Shown here: one piece after another, positions 35,026 through 42,493 of the stretch | How positions within the stretch are numbered: the stretch's first letter is position 1 | Layout of the letters: every line of letters begins with the position of its first letter | Source: Alphaproteobacteria bacterium | Lineage (GTDB): Bacteria; Pseudomonadota; Alphaproteobacteria; Rhizobiales; Hyphomicrobiaceae | DNA: 42,493 bases | Assembly (NCBI GenBank): GCA_018819265.1 | Contig: JAHJQI010000111.1 | Coordinates: 1 to 42,493, forward strand | Reading direction: 5' to 3' | Made by a program: the position numbers and the translations under genes | Notes under the pieces: generated by a model | Told to the model about the DNA's origin: nothing | Databases searched by the model: none | Seen by the model: only the letters and a program-made list of their open reading frames with translations

Positions 35026-35302
35026 AGAGGGCAGGATCAGCTTTGAGGAGGCAGGAGGAGGAACGCTCCGGAGTGTTCTGTCAGGCGATCCAGACAGCAT
35101 CACGGAAGCCACTTTTCCGAACCGAGCACGCAATTCCATTACAGAGTTTGACCGCCTGATTCCTCGGCGGCGAGCTCTGGAAATTCGTCAGCAACATGGC
35201 GCGACGGGGAGAAGTCCAAGTGAGACCCCACTGGACTCCCAGACACTCGACCGCCTAATAAAATCATCTACTCTAGTTCGGCAATTCGAAGTGACACCAT
35301 AG
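35006..35302 (+). CDS. Small hypothetical ORF between operator-like sites
   Basis: A 98-codon frame opening MHVNNVQEGRISFEEAGGGTL and ending VRQFEVTP. I do not recognise it. No ribosome-binding site is apparent, and the second palindrome lies inside its first codons, which argues against it being a normal gene or suggests a remnant. Composition is moderate, without transmembrane or signal segments. It could instead be non-coding sequence with a chance open frame. Confidence 0.3.
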   Translation: MHVNNVQEGRISFEEAGGGTLRSVLSGDPDSITEATFPNRARNSITEFDRLIPRRRALEIRQQHGATGRSPSETPLDSQTLDRLIKSSTLVRQFEVTP

Positions 35303-35372
35303 TTTGCACAGCCAACTTTGCCGCACTGGTACGCGCTAAATTCCGCTCCGTCGTCCGTAAAGGCACGTGTCC

Positions 35373-35795
35373 ATGATCCGACCAGTTCTTGTTTTTCTCT
35401 GCTGCGCCCAATTGGCCAACCATCAGGTAAGAGCGTATGAGCCAGCAGAGACGGAAAAGAGCAGGATTGCCCAAACGATCTTAAAGCACGGGATGCCTCT
35501 TCAAAAGGTGTTAGAGATGTTCGGCCCTCCTGACTGGGTCGTGACCGGACAGGATCGCGGCGACTGGGCCCCAGGAGGAATAGCAATCGTGGGCGTCTAT
35601 TGGAGAAATCGGCACTGTCCGCCCGTCTACATTGAATTTGATGTCGACACTCGCAGCGTTATTGGTCGGGACGAAGGCCGCGGCGGGTGCAATGACACTG
35701 TCAATCCAATATCCGGGACCAATTTACCGCCAGACAAGTTCAAATGCACAGTCAGCGGACAGCGCAGGTATCTCCGCAAATACTGCGGTCAATAA
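35373..35795 (+). CDS. Small exported protein, BamE/SmpA-like fold possible
   Basis: The 140-residue product starts MIRPVLVFLCCAQLANHQVRA, a signal peptide, and continues KSRIAQTILKHGMPLQKVLEMFGPPDWV. The GM-x-x-x-x-V-x-x-x-FGPP-W pattern recalls the helix-turn of SmpA/OmlA-type (BamE-like) domains, but the remainder (VYWRNRHCPPVYIEFDVDTRSVIGRDEG) shows no clear match. Three or four cysteines in the mature part could form disulfides. The ATG at 35373 has AAAGG upstream; GTG 35367 is an alternative. It is more AT-rich than core genes and sits in the accessory stretch. Confidence 0.55.
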   Translation: MIRPVLVFLCCAQLANHQVRAYEPAETEKSRIAQTILKHGMPLQKVLEMFGPPDWVVTGQDRGDWAPGGIAIVGVYWRNRHCPPVYIEFDVDTRSVIGRDEGRGGCNDTVNPISGTNLPPDKFKCTVSGQRRYLRKYCGQ

Positions 35796-35860
35796 CCTGC
35801 GGGCTCGTTTTTTTTGGCGCAAGAGATTGAGCATTTATGTCCTACTCCTCCTATGCCTTT

Positions 35861-35890
35861 CACCTCTCCCCGTCCCTACGGGGAGAGGTG
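35861..35890. repeat. Perfect 13-bp-stem hairpin
   Basis: CACCTCTCCCCGT, loop CCCT, ACGGGGAGAGGTG: a perfect inverted repeat 65 bp after the preceding stop codon. It has no following T tract, so it looks more like a dispersed palindrome than a classical terminator, although it could still slow polymerase. Confidence 0.7.
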
Positions 35891-35895
35891 GTCGA

Positions 35896-36030
35896 GCAAG
35901 TAGGGCGGATTCAAAAGAAGAACATGTAGGGCGCATTAGCGCAGCGTAATGCGCCGGCACGAACGCGACGAATGCGACTGCCAGCGGTGCGTTACGCTTC
36001 GCTAACGCACCCTACAAGGAATCACGGGAA
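35896..36030. repeat. Dispersed GTAGGGCG repeat, copy A
   Basis: Starts GCAAGTAGGGCGGATTCAAA. It contains an inverted pair: TGTAGGGCGCATTAGCGCAG on the left and CTTCGCTAACGCACCCTACA on the right, around 50 bp of spacer (GGCACGAACGCGACGAATGC...). This gives it a MITE-like shape. It matches copy C at 37453-37621 closely and copy B for about 90 bp. No coding capacity. Confidence 0.8.
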
Positions 36031-36124
36031 GCAAGTAGGGCGGATTTAAAAGAAAAACATGTAGGGCGCATTAGCGCAGCGTAATGCGCTGACGCGAACG
36101 CAACGATGGCGACTGCCGACAGTG
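36031..36124. repeat. Dispersed GTAGGGCG repeat, copy B (truncated)
   Basis: A direct second copy right after copy A, starting GCAAGTAGGGCGGATTTAAA. It matches A through GCGACTGCC but has lost the right inverted arm. With copy A it fills most of the 366-bp gap between the small exported protein and the TIR gene, whose stop codon follows at 36162. Confidence 0.78.
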
Positions 36125-36161
36125 GATTTCGGCTTCGCCCAGTGCACGCTGTCGACCGAGT

Positions 36162-37307
36162 TCAATCCCCACCAAACAGCCGGCGCCAAAACCCTTTGGA
36201 TTGCGAAGTCGTCTGCCTGATCTCTTCGATGTCGATTGGATGCCGGTGCGAGTAATCCAAATTCGTCGCCCCGAAACAAAGGCCTTGGAGCGCCTCTTCG
36301 GGATGCGGCCCCGAAAATTGGATCGGTGGTCTGTACGTCATCACCTGGGCGCGCGCGAAGTTTTGCATGTGGGAATGAAATTCGCCGATCTGCTCGTTAA
36401 TTTTCGCTTCGGCTTGCGGATCAAGCGGCGGTTCGGGTTGCGAAACGTATTCCACCTGCGCGCCCATGTCGGCAAGATTGCGGTGCAGTTCGTCGAGGTC
36501 GCGCTGCGGTCCCGTCTCCACGAGAACGCCACGATCGCGTAAATCGGCGCAATACGACAAGAATTGCTTCGGGCGATCGAAATCGCAGTCCCAATCGTCG
36601 ATCAGCGGCCATTGCGGCGGGTCGTTGCGCGTCTCCAAGATAACTTTCAACAACGCCGGTCCAAGCTGTTGGCGCGCTTTCGGCTCAAGTTCCTGGAGCA
36701 GCATCGACCATTTCAAGTACAGCTTGATCCAGTCGGCGAAAAGCAGATCGATGGGTGGGCGCTCGACATCGTATCCGGTTTGCAGTTTATCGCCGATGAG
36801 TTCCACTTCGTCCCGTTCTGCGTCGACAAATCGGAAGTCCCAGCTGTTGGACTCGGTGATCGGAGCCGGTGGAACGTCAAGCGTGCCGATCGGCCACTCG
36901 CGAATGATCGGTGCGAATTCGATCCGCCCGGCAGCATAGAGCGCCATTGCCATCGACCATTCTTCCGTGACGGTGCCGTAGACCGGTTCCGAACCGTTCC
37001 CCAACCCGGTCACGCGTTCCAGATAGCCTTGCGTGATGATCGGGAGAAACGCTTGCGAGACGTGCATGCAAAGCAGTGAAACTTCGCCGACGAAAGGCAC
37101 TTCGTTTGGATCCTTTACCGTCAAAGGACGCAACATCTCTCTCAAGCGGCCGTCATGGATGACGTCGACATTCCAGGTCGCCAGCGCCTCCGCGAACCGG
37201 AGCACCCAGTCACGATGTTTGTGATTGTACTCTTCCGCCGCGCCATCTCCGCGCCGTTCCGCATGGCGGTAGGAAATGAACGCTTTCGGACGCCGAAACT
37301 GCCTCAT
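36162..37307 (-). CDS. Stand-alone TIR-domain protein (candidate NADase/defence effector)
   Basis: A 381-residue soluble protein. Residues about 5-150 fit a TIR domain: strand A KAFISYRHAE (8-17), helix A HRDWVLRFAEALATW, BB-loop region VIHDGRLREM (49-58), strand AFLPIITQGYLERV, and TVTEEWSMAMALYAAGRIEFAPII, where Glu115/Glu116 align roughly with the catalytic Glu of NAD-cleaving TIRs. The C-terminal 230 residues (PPIDLLFADWIKLYLKWSML..., YCADLRDRGVLVETGPQRDLDELHRNLADMG) are not recognised and may sense a trigger. I chose ATG 37307 because the sequence upstream to 37559 is repeat-derived. It has no operon partner and is bracketed by direct copies of one dispersed repeat. Prokaryotic TIR proteins often act in phage defence; that role here is inference. 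Confidence 0.75.
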   Translation of the reverse strand: MRQFRRPKAFISYRHAERRGDGAAEEYNHKHRDWVLRFAEALATWNVDVIHDGRLREMLRPLTVKDPNEVPFVGEVSLLCMHVSQAFLPIITQGYLERVTGLGNGSEPVYGTVTEEWSMAMALYAAGRIEFAPIIREWPIGTLDVPPAPITESNSWDFRFVDAERDEVELIGDKLQTGYDVERPPIDLLFADWIKLYLKWSMLLQELEPKARQQLGPALLKVILETRNDPPQWPLIDDWDCDFDRPKQFLSYCADLRDRGVLVETGPQRDLDELHRNLADMGAQVEYVSQPEPPLDPQAEAKINEQIGEFHSHMQNFARAQVMTYRPPIQFSGPHPEEALQGLCFGATNLDYSHRHPIDIEEIRQTTSQSKGFWRRLFGGD

Positions 37308-37412
37308 GCCGCCATTCGATAGTAGGCGGGGGTTCCGGTCAACGGAGTTATTTCTGGACGCTGGAGATGCCGAAAAGTCTTTCGGATTATGCACCGATGC
37401 AGACATCGCAGT

Positions 37413-37454
37413 GAATCCCGCCGTCAAGCCCCATACTCTCTGTGGTATCCCAGC
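37413..37454. repeat. 42-bp direct repeat, copy 1
   Basis: GAATCCCGCCGTCAAGCCCC then ATACTCTCTGTGGTATCCCAGC. It recurs at 37651-37692 with four differences. The two copies flank dispersed repeat copy C on either side. Confidence 0.8.
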
Positions 37455-37621
37455 AAGTAGGGCGGATTCAAAAGAAGAACATGTAGGGCGCATTAGCGCA
37501 TCCAACATGGGCTTGCCCAATGTTGGAAGAAGGTGCGTAATGCGCCGGCACGAACGCAACGAATGCGACTGCCAACGGTGCGTTACGCTTCGCTAACGCA
37601 CCCTACAAGGGATCACGGGAA
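37453..37621. repeat. Dispersed GTAGGGCG repeat, copy C with nested hairpin
   Basis: Same orientation and ends as copy A (GCAAGTAGGGCGGATTC ... CCCTACAAGGGATCACGGGAA). It differs by an insertion of about 36 bp containing the palindrome CCAACATGGGC-TT-GCCCAATGTTGG placed in the left arm. Together with the 42-bp duplicate on each side it explains most of the 407-bp gap between the TIR gene start and thiS, in which no other gene is seen. Confidence 0.8.
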
Positions 37622-37650
37622 GTCGAAAACATGCGGCCCGCCACCGTTGA

Positions 37651-37692
37651 GAATCCCGCCGCCAAGCCCCATACTCTCTCCGTTATCCCAGC
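37651..37692. repeat. 42-bp direct repeat, copy 2
   Basis: GAATCCCGCCGCCAAGCCCC then ATACTCTCTCCGTTATCCCAGC, 38 of 42 bases identical to copy 1. It lies just upstream of thiS, and its right end is 22 bp before the thiS start codon. Confidence 0.8.
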
Positions 37693-37714
37693 TTCAGCCG
37701 CGACGGAGGACCAA

Positions 37715-37954
37715 TTGACCGCGACGACGACAACCACAACGACCTCTGCGACCACGTTCGAAGTGACGGTCAACGGCGAACCGCACGCCACCTCGGCGGC
37801 AACACTCGACGCCCTCGTCGGCGAACTCGACTTCGCCGGGGTGCGCGTCGCAACCGCCGTGAACGGGGATTTCGTCCCCGCTGGCGCCCGCGAAAAGACG
37901 CCCCTCGAACCCGGTGACAAGATAGAGATCGTCTCGGCGCGCCAGGGCGGCTAG
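37715..37954 (+). CDS. thiS: Sulfur carrier protein ThiS
   Basis: A 79-residue ubiquitin-like sulfur carrier for thiamin thiazole synthesis. The C-terminus [15 protein letters not shown] ends in the Gly-Gly that is adenylated and thiocarboxylated. [24 protein letters not shown] and [16 protein letters not shown] are the usual fold elements. I chose the TTG at 37715 because a strong GGAGGA (37705-37710) lies four bases before it; an ATG at 37631 would add 28 residues encoded by the repeat. The first residues are a threonine run ([12 protein letters not shown]). It leads thiS-thiG-thiE; no TPP riboswitch is visible upstream. Confidence 0.93.
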   Translation: MTATTTTTTTSATTFEVTVNGEPHATSAATLDALVGELDFAGVRVATAVNGDFVPAGAREKTPLEPGDKIEIVSARQGG

Positions 37955-38046
37955 TATCGCGGGCCTCCGGGACTGACCGGCAATGGCCAGCAACCCGGCA
38001 ATCAAGCTCCTCAGTAATCAAACAGAGCCTGCGACCAGCACACGCC

Positions 38047-38898
38047 ATGAACAAAATCGACAAGATCCCCGGCGACGCAACCGACGACGCCCTCACCTTT
38101 TACGGCGAGACTGTCAGCTCCCGCATGCTGCTCGGCACCGCGCTCTATCCCTCCCCGCAGGTGATGGCCGATGCGGTGAAGGCCTCGGGCTGCCAGATCG
38201 TGACGGTGTCGCTGCGTCGTGAAACCGCGCGCGGCAAGATCGGTGCCCGCTTCCTCGAATTGATCAACGGCCTTGGCGTCCACGTCCTGCCGAATACCGC
38301 CGGATGCCGCACGGCCAAGGAAGCCGTCACCACCGCCCGGATGGCCCGCGAGCTTTTCGACACGCCCTGGATCAAGCTGGAAGTCATCGCCAACGACGAC
38401 ACCCTGCAGCCCGATCTCTTCGGCCTCGTCGAAGCAGCCGTAGAACTGGGCCGCGACGGCTTCCAGGTGTTCCCCTATACAACCGAGGACCTCGGCGCCG
38501 CCGAACGCCTCGTCAGCGCCGGTTGCCAGGTCTTGATGCCGTGGGGCGCGCCGATCGGCACGGGACGCGGGCTTGCCAACCCCTACGCGCTGAAAACCAT
38601 GCGCAACTACTTCCCCGAGATCCCGCTCGTCGTCGACGCCGGCATCGGCGCACCCTCACACGCCGCCCAGGCGATGGAGATGGGCTACGACGCGGTCCTC
38701 CTCAGCACCGCCGTCGCCAAGGCCGCCGATCCGGTGCGCATGGCGACCGCTTTCGCGCAAGCCATCGACGCCGGCCGCGCCGCGTTCTGCTCCGGCCTGA
38801 TGCAGAGCCGCGACATGGCCGCCCCCTCGACGCCGGTTGCCGGCACGCCGTTCTTCGACCTTGACGGATCCGCCTCGCGACGGGGCGGGAAGTCATGA
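38047..38898 (+). CDS. thiG: Thiazole synthase
   Basis: A 283-residue TIM-barrel enzyme joining deoxyxylulose phosphate, dehydroglycine and ThiS thiocarboxylate into the thiamin thiazole. Markers are [40 protein letters not shown] (Schiff-base Lys), [18 protein letters not shown] and [32 protein letters not shown]. The C-terminus has a Pro/Gly-rich tail. It overlaps thiE by ATGA. thiH or thiO for dehydroglycine supply is not adjacent. Confidence 0.97.
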   Translation: MNKIDKIPGDATDDALTFYGETVSSRMLLGTALYPSPQVMADAVKASGCQIVTVSLRRETARGKIGARFLELINGLGVHVLPNTAGCRTAKEAVTTARMARELFDTPWIKLEVIANDDTLQPDLFGLVEAAVELGRDGFQVFPYTTEDLGAAERLVSAGCQVLMPWGAPIGTGRGLANPYALKTMRNYFPEIPLVVDAGIGAPSHAAQAMEMGYDAVLLSTAVAKAADPVRMATAFAQAIDAGRAAFCSGLMQSRDMAAPSTPVAGTPFFDLDGSASRRGGKS

Positions 38899-39527
38899 GC
38901 GAACGGCTTGGCCTCGACATTTTCTATCCGATCGTCCCCGACGTCGGCTGGCTGGCGCGCATCGCCCCCCTGGGCGTGCGCTGCGTCCAGTTGCGTCTCA
39001 AGGATGCCTCGCCCAAGGAGGTGCGCCGGCAGATTTCGGCCAGCGTCGAGATTACGCGCGAACAGTGCTGCCAGCTGATCGTCAACGACTATTGGGCCGA
39101 AGCCATCGACATCGGCGCCGATTACATCCACCTCGGCCAGGAGGATCTGGCCGAAGCCGACCTCGCCGCCATCAAGAAGGCCGGTGTGCGGCTCGGCATC
39201 TCCACCCATGACAAGTCCGAACTCGATATCGCGCTCGCAGCCGAGCCCGATTACATCGCTCTAGGGCCGATCTATGAGACGAAGCTGAAGAAGATGATGT
39301 GGGAGCCGCAGGGGCTGGAACGAGTGACCGATTGGAAAAGCCGGATCGGCCGCCGCCGGCTCGTCGCAATCGGCGGGATCACGCCGGTTCTGGCCGCAGA
39401 CGTGCTGGCCGCTGGCGCCGACAGCGTTTCGGTCATCACCGATTTTCTCACCCACCCCGATCCTGAAGAACGGATTCGGGAGTGGCTGGTGCTCATCGAC
39501 GGGTTGCGTGGCCGCGTCTTCTCCTGA
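38895..39527 (+). CDS. thiE: Thiamine-phosphate synthase
   Basis: A 210-residue TIM barrel that couples the pyrimidine and thiazole phosphates. [64 protein letters not shown] and [28 protein letters not shown] are the ThiE blocks. The THDKSE variant and the fused-looking GPIYETK loop are seen in alphaproteobacterial ThiE proteins. It overlaps the thiG stop and is the last gene of the unit. Confidence 0.95.
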   Translation: MSERLGLDIFYPIVPDVGWLARIAPLGVRCVQLRLKDASPKEVRRQISASVEITREQCCQLIVNDYWAEAIDIGADYIHLGQEDLAEADLAAIKKAGVRLGISTHDKSELDIALAAEPDYIALGPIYETKLKKMMWEPQGLERVTDWKSRIGRRRLVAIGGITPVLAADVLAAGADSVSVITDFLTHPDPEERIREWLVLIDGLRGRVFS

Positions 39528-39695
39528 TGCTTCGAACGCCCATCAAAGGCTGTGCTCCCCGTTTTCCGGAGAAGTCGGCCGCAGGTGCGCGATTGTGTAG
39601 GCTTGTCACCGAAACGATACAGAAGCGTCTTAGAACCCTTTTGCGGGGTGTCATAATCAATAAGCGGTTGCGTCGCGGAACGAGAGTTCGATGCC

Positions 39696-40751
39696 ATGGG
39701 GTTCCGTTTCAAAAAGCAGGAAGACTTCCACAACGGCTTCGCACGCATCGCTTCCGAGCAGATCGCGCGCGCAACGCGCGAGTGGAAGAATTCCGACCGC
39801 GCCGTCGCCGTCCACGAAACGCGCAAGTGCCTGAAGCGATTGCGTGCGCTCTTGGCTATTGCGCGACCGGTCCTGGAGCCGCAGGCTTTTCGTGCCGAGA
39901 ACGTCAAGCTGCGCGACATCGCGCGTTCGCTGTCGGTATCGCGCGATCGCCAGGTGATGCTCGAGACGATTGACTCGCTGATGCGCGATGCGACTTGCGA
40001 AGACGCCGCTTGGTTGAAGCGGCTGCGAGAATTGGCCTCCCGGGAGATCACCGATGCGCCGGCCGGCTCGGTGCCGAACGTAAAGAAAACGGCCAAGGCC
40101 ATCGTCGAGGCTGGCAAGCGGCTCGCGGCGCTTGAACCGCAGGCGAGCGGCTTCGATGTCGCCGCCGCTGGCTTCGAACGCACCTACCGTCAGGGCCGCG
40201 AAAGGATGGTCGAACTCGCCGCCGCCTACAGTGTCGAGGCTTCCCACGACTGGCGCAAGCGCGTTCAGGCGCACTGGCGTCAACTGTCGTTGCTAGCCCC
40301 TGCATGGCCCGCGTACTTCCAAACCCGCATCGCGCTGGCCCGCCAGCTTTCCGATGCGCTTGGCCACGAACACGATCTGGCGGTTCTCGCAGATTACGTT
40401 CGCGGCCCGGGAGTGGCCGCATTGGACGAAGATGGTGTTGGTGCGGTCTCCCGGCTTGTCGAGGCGCGTCAGGAGGCTCTCCGCCAGCAGACGCTTTGCG
40501 ATGGCAGGATATTATTCGCCGACCCGCCGAAATCGTTGACCAAGCAGGTTCGCCGCTACTGGGCGATTGCCGGCGAGTGGCCGAAGGCGGTTGCCTCGAC
40601 GCCCCGGCGGGCTGGAAGCAATCGCAAGGCTGGTGCGGTGCTGGCGCTGTCCGGCGCCCCTGGTCAAAGAGTCGCTGGGTCCCCGGACAAGAGGCTGGCA
40701 AAGTCCGCAGCACCTGGCCATGCCAGAAAAAACGTTCCCGAAGAATCCTGA
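39696..40751 (+). CDS. CHAD-domain protein
   Basis: A 351-residue, helical, strongly basic protein. The CHAD domain begins at about residue 10: AVAVHETRKCLKRLRALLAI carries the conserved His and Arg/Lys of the first helix pair. A second His-Lys set lies at VEASHDWRKRVQAHWRQLSLL and DALGHEHDLAVLADY. CHAD domains bind polyphosphate; the neighbouring convergent gene is an exopolyphosphatase, with 23 bp between the stop codons. The C-terminal 80 residues are a basic, low-complexity tail. No CYTH domain is fused. Confidence 0.9.
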   Translation: MGFRFKKQEDFHNGFARIASEQIARATREWKNSDRAVAVHETRKCLKRLRALLAIARPVLEPQAFRAENVKLRDIARSLSVSRDRQVMLETIDSLMRDATCEDAAWLKRLRELASREITDAPAGSVPNVKKTAKAIVEAGKRLAALEPQASGFDVAAAGFERTYRQGRERMVELAAAYSVEASHDWRKRVQAHWRQLSLLAPAWPAYFQTRIALARQLSDALGHEHDLAVLADYVRGPGVAALDEDGVGAVSRLVEARQEALRQQTLCDGRILFADPPKSLTKQVRRYWAIAGEWPKAVASTPRRAGSNRKAGAVLALSGAPGQRVAGSPDKRLAKSAAPGHARKNVPEES

Positions 40752-40774
40752 AGCGCGCCCTGAGCTGCCACCGG

Positions 40775-42025
40775 TCAGCGCCGCCTTCGCCCCGGCCTGC
40801 GGCGGGCCCGGTAGACGCCGTCTTCGATCATCAGCGTTGCAAGGATGCCTTCGCGCAGGCCGCGGTCGGCGACCCGCATGCGTTCGCACGGCCACATCCG
40901 GATCAAGGCTTCGAGTATGGCGCAACCGGCGAGCACGAGGTCGGCGCGATCCCGCCCGATGCAGGGCTGCGCGATGCGCTCCTCATAGGTCTGCGCGACG
41001 AGTTCATAGGTGACCGCCTGCGCATCGGCGACCGACAGCCAGCAGCCATCGACCTTGTTGCGGTCATAACGCGGCAGGCCGAGTTGGATGCCTGCAACCG
41101 TCGTCACGGTTCCAGAGGTGCCGAGAAAGTGCGTGGAACGGGATGCAATGCGTGCGCCGAAACGGTGTTCGCGCTCGAACGGCTCAAGCAATTCGAGAAC
41201 GTAATCGACCATCGCTTCGAACAGCTTTTCGGTGACGAACTTGCCGCCAAAATGTTCCGCCAAGGTCACCACGCCGACCGGCAAGGATGTCCAGGCCGCC
41301 ATGCATGTCTGGGCGTCGAGCCGGTCGAGAGTGCGGCCCGACTGGCCCTGGAGCAGGTTGAGGTCAAGCCAGATCAGTTCGGAAGAGCCACCGCCGATAT
41401 CGAATACCAGGACAAAATCGCAGCGGCTGTCGATGAGCGAAGCACAACCCGCCACCGCAAGCCGCGCTTCCGTCTCGGCTGTAAGAATATCGATATCCAG
41501 CTGAAGCCGGTCACGCACCTGATCGAGAAAGTCTTGGCCATTCTCCGCAATTCGACAGGCTTCGGTCGCAACGAGTTGCGCCCGGTGCACGTCATTGCGT
41601 TCGATTTTTCCAGCGCACACGCGCAACGCTTCAAACGTCCGTTTCATGGCGGCATCCGAAAGCCGCCCCGACTGCGCCACCCCCTCCCCGAGGCGGATGA
41701 TCCGCGAAAAGGCGTCGATCACGCGAAAGCCGCGCCGGGTCGGTCGTGCGAGCAGCAGTCGGCAGTTGTTGGTGCCGAGATCGAGTGCGCCGTAAACCGG
41801 ATTTTCGGGGACGTCGCGCGGCGCCTCGTGTTGGCGGTCAGCGAAATCGGACGTCCATTTTTCAGAAGCCCTGCCGTAGCTGGGTCCGCCATTGGCGGGA
41901 TCGGGCAAATTCAATGCGGGCTGCCGGCTGTTGGCCTGAACGCCATCGTCCGGTGCCATCGAATCCTCGACAGGCACGGCGTTTGCGGCAATCTGAGCGT
42001 CGTCTAGATCCGTTGAGTCGCCCAC
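40775..42025 (-). CDS. ppx: Ppx/GppA-family exopolyphosphatase/pppGpp phosphohydrolase
   Basis: A 416-residue sugar-kinase/actin-fold phosphatase. After an unusual ~75-residue N-terminal extension without known motifs, the fold starts at VYGALDLGTNNCRLLLARP (phosphate-1 loop). VATEACRIAENGQDFLDQV, LTAETEARLAVAGC, FVLVFDIGGGSSELIWLDL (phosphate-2) and LGTSGTVTTVAG (adenosine-like loop) follow. I chose the GTG at 42025 because GGAGAGG lies six bases upstream; the in-frame TTG at 42052 has none. It shortens polyphosphate or hydrolyses pppGpp. Its convergent partner is the CHAD gene. Confidence 0.93.
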   Translation of the reverse strand: MGDSTDLDDAQIAANAVPVEDSMAPDDGVQANSRQPALNLPDPANGGPSYGRASEKWTSDFADRQHEAPRDVPENPVYGALDLGTNNCRLLLARPTRRGFRVIDAFSRIIRLGEGVAQSGRLSDAAMKRTFEALRVCAGKIERNDVHRAQLVATEACRIAENGQDFLDQVRDRLQLDIDILTAETEARLAVAGCASLIDSRCDFVLVFDIGGGSSELIWLDLNLLQGQSGRTLDRLDAQTCMAAWTSLPVGVVTLAEHFGGKFVTEKLFEAMVDYVLELLEPFEREHRFGARIASRSTHFLGTSGTVTTVAGIQLGLPRYDRNKVDGCWLSVADAQAVTYELVAQTYEERIAQPCIGRDRADLVLAGCAILEALIRMWPCERMRVADRGLREGILATLMIEDGVYRARRRPGRRRR

Positions 42026-42395
42026 CGTTATCCTCTCCAGAACCTGGCGCAAGCTCCCTCCTGTCCGTTTCGGACGGGGCCGGAAGCCGCATCATCAGGC
42101 ATGCGTCTGGAATCGTCTTGGGTATAGTGTAACACCTGGGCGTCGCCGGTAAAGTGATTTGCCGGGCCGGTTTCCCTTGCCCGCTCAAAAGCGCTTGAAA
42201 ATCAGGAAAAATCGATGTCATTGCGGTGACACGCGTGTTACGCTGGCGGCGCCAGTGAGCCAAGGGATCGCCTATAATTGCGATGTGGAGCCGAAAACCT
42301 TGCCAGAAGGGCCGCGCAGGTCCACGTCACACCGTCGCCCTGTACTCAGCAATCCCGAACTCAGCAATCCCGTACCAGGGGAATCGCATGAACGA
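42026..42395. other. Intergenic region upstream of ppx
   Basis: 370 bp without a gene I can support. It must contain the ppx promoter, read leftward. A TATAAT at 42273-42278 on the plus strand lacks a fitting -35 box. ACTCAGCAATCCCG occurs twice, at 42344-42357 and 42359-42372. Short open frames here have no recognisable sequence. Confidence 0.5.
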
Positions 42396-42493
42396 CTATC
42401 CCACCCCTGAGATGAGGCTTGCGAGATAGGTGTCGTCCCAGGCTGCGAGGCGGCGTTTGGCGCGCATCGAGTGCTTGTCGGCCTTGGTCCGCA
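42396..42493 (-). CDS. C-terminal end of a protein, possibly a transposase (partial)
   Basis: Read leftward from the window edge, a frame gives RTKADKHSMRAKRRLAAWDDTYLASLISGVG and then TAG at 42396-42398. The basic MRAKRRLAAWD tail resembles C-termini I associate with rhizobial transposases, but the catalytic part is outside the window, so the family cannot be confirmed. It may instead be a conserved protein of another kind. Confidence 0.35.
   Translation of the reverse strand, partial: RTKADKHSMRAKRRLAAWDDTYLASLISGVG

Noticed and set aside
37308..37559. N-terminal extension of the TIR protein
   Set aside because: The 84 extra codons come from repeat copy C and the 42-bp repeat, with family sequence starting only at 37307.
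37308..37714. TPP riboswitch upstream of thiS
   Set aside because: A TGAGA occurs in the duplicated segment, but the conserved CTGATCTGGATAATGCCAGCG-type element and pairing are absent.

Overview
The window reads as a GC-rich alphaproteobacterial chromosome segment, most likely from a phototrophic member (or recent descendant) of the Hyphomicrobiales/Rhizobiales. The reasons are the ALA synthase / idi / AerR-like / bacteriophytochrome run at the left end, rhizobial-style AGAGCA...TGCTCT palindromes, an IS481-type element, and a general gene set (EttA, Grx4-BolA, PanD, YtoQ, Ppx/CHAD) common in that order. No 16S rRNA is present, so the genus stays open.

Layout. 1-6.3 kb: the end of a photosynthesis-associated region on the + strand: the tail of hemA, idi, a ChrR-like zinc anti-sigma protein without an adjacent sigma gene, an AerR/PpaA-type B12-domain regulator, then a tightly overlapping light-sensing operon bphO-bphP-response regulator. 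6.3-8.35 kb: a disturbed island with a fragment of a PQQ-dependent sugar dehydrogenase, an AT-richer TPR/guanidino-methyltransferase-like gene, a duplicated hairpin and tRNA-Val(CAC). 8.5-26.7 kb: ordinary core and housekeeping genes (tusA, an MMPL/RND exporter, panD-GNAT, trhO, a glutathione transferase, a CPBP protease, ettA, modABC, a double PqiA-like protein, grxD, bolA, a LysM lipoprotein, ytoQ). 26.8-28.1 kb: an intact IS481-like element with doubled ends. 28.1-34.5 kb: an ABC-2 exporter, a small conserved protein and a giant three-domain LplT-PlsC-acyl-ACP ligase fusion.

34.5-37.7 kb is the accessory hot spot: an eight-unit 23-24-bp tandem array, two identical palindromic operator-like sites, small orphan ORFs, three copies of a dispersed GTAGGGCG repeat, and between them a stand-alone TIR-domain protein gene (a candidate NADase/defence effector). 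37.7-39.5 kb: thiS-thiG-thiE. 39.7-42.0 kb: a CHAD-domain protein convergent with an exopolyphosphatase. The window ends in what may be the 3' end of a transposase.

Together: the left end couples tetrapyrrole/isoprenoid supply with red-light sensing (BphO makes biliverdin, BphP binds it, the FixJ-like regulator would relay the output, and the AerR-like and ChrR-like proteins are likely redox/light regulators). The most unusual material is the TIR/repeat island, the TPR-GAMT-like methyltransferase, and the tandem array with its twin operators. All family assignments come from reading motifs in the translated sequence; no database search was run.
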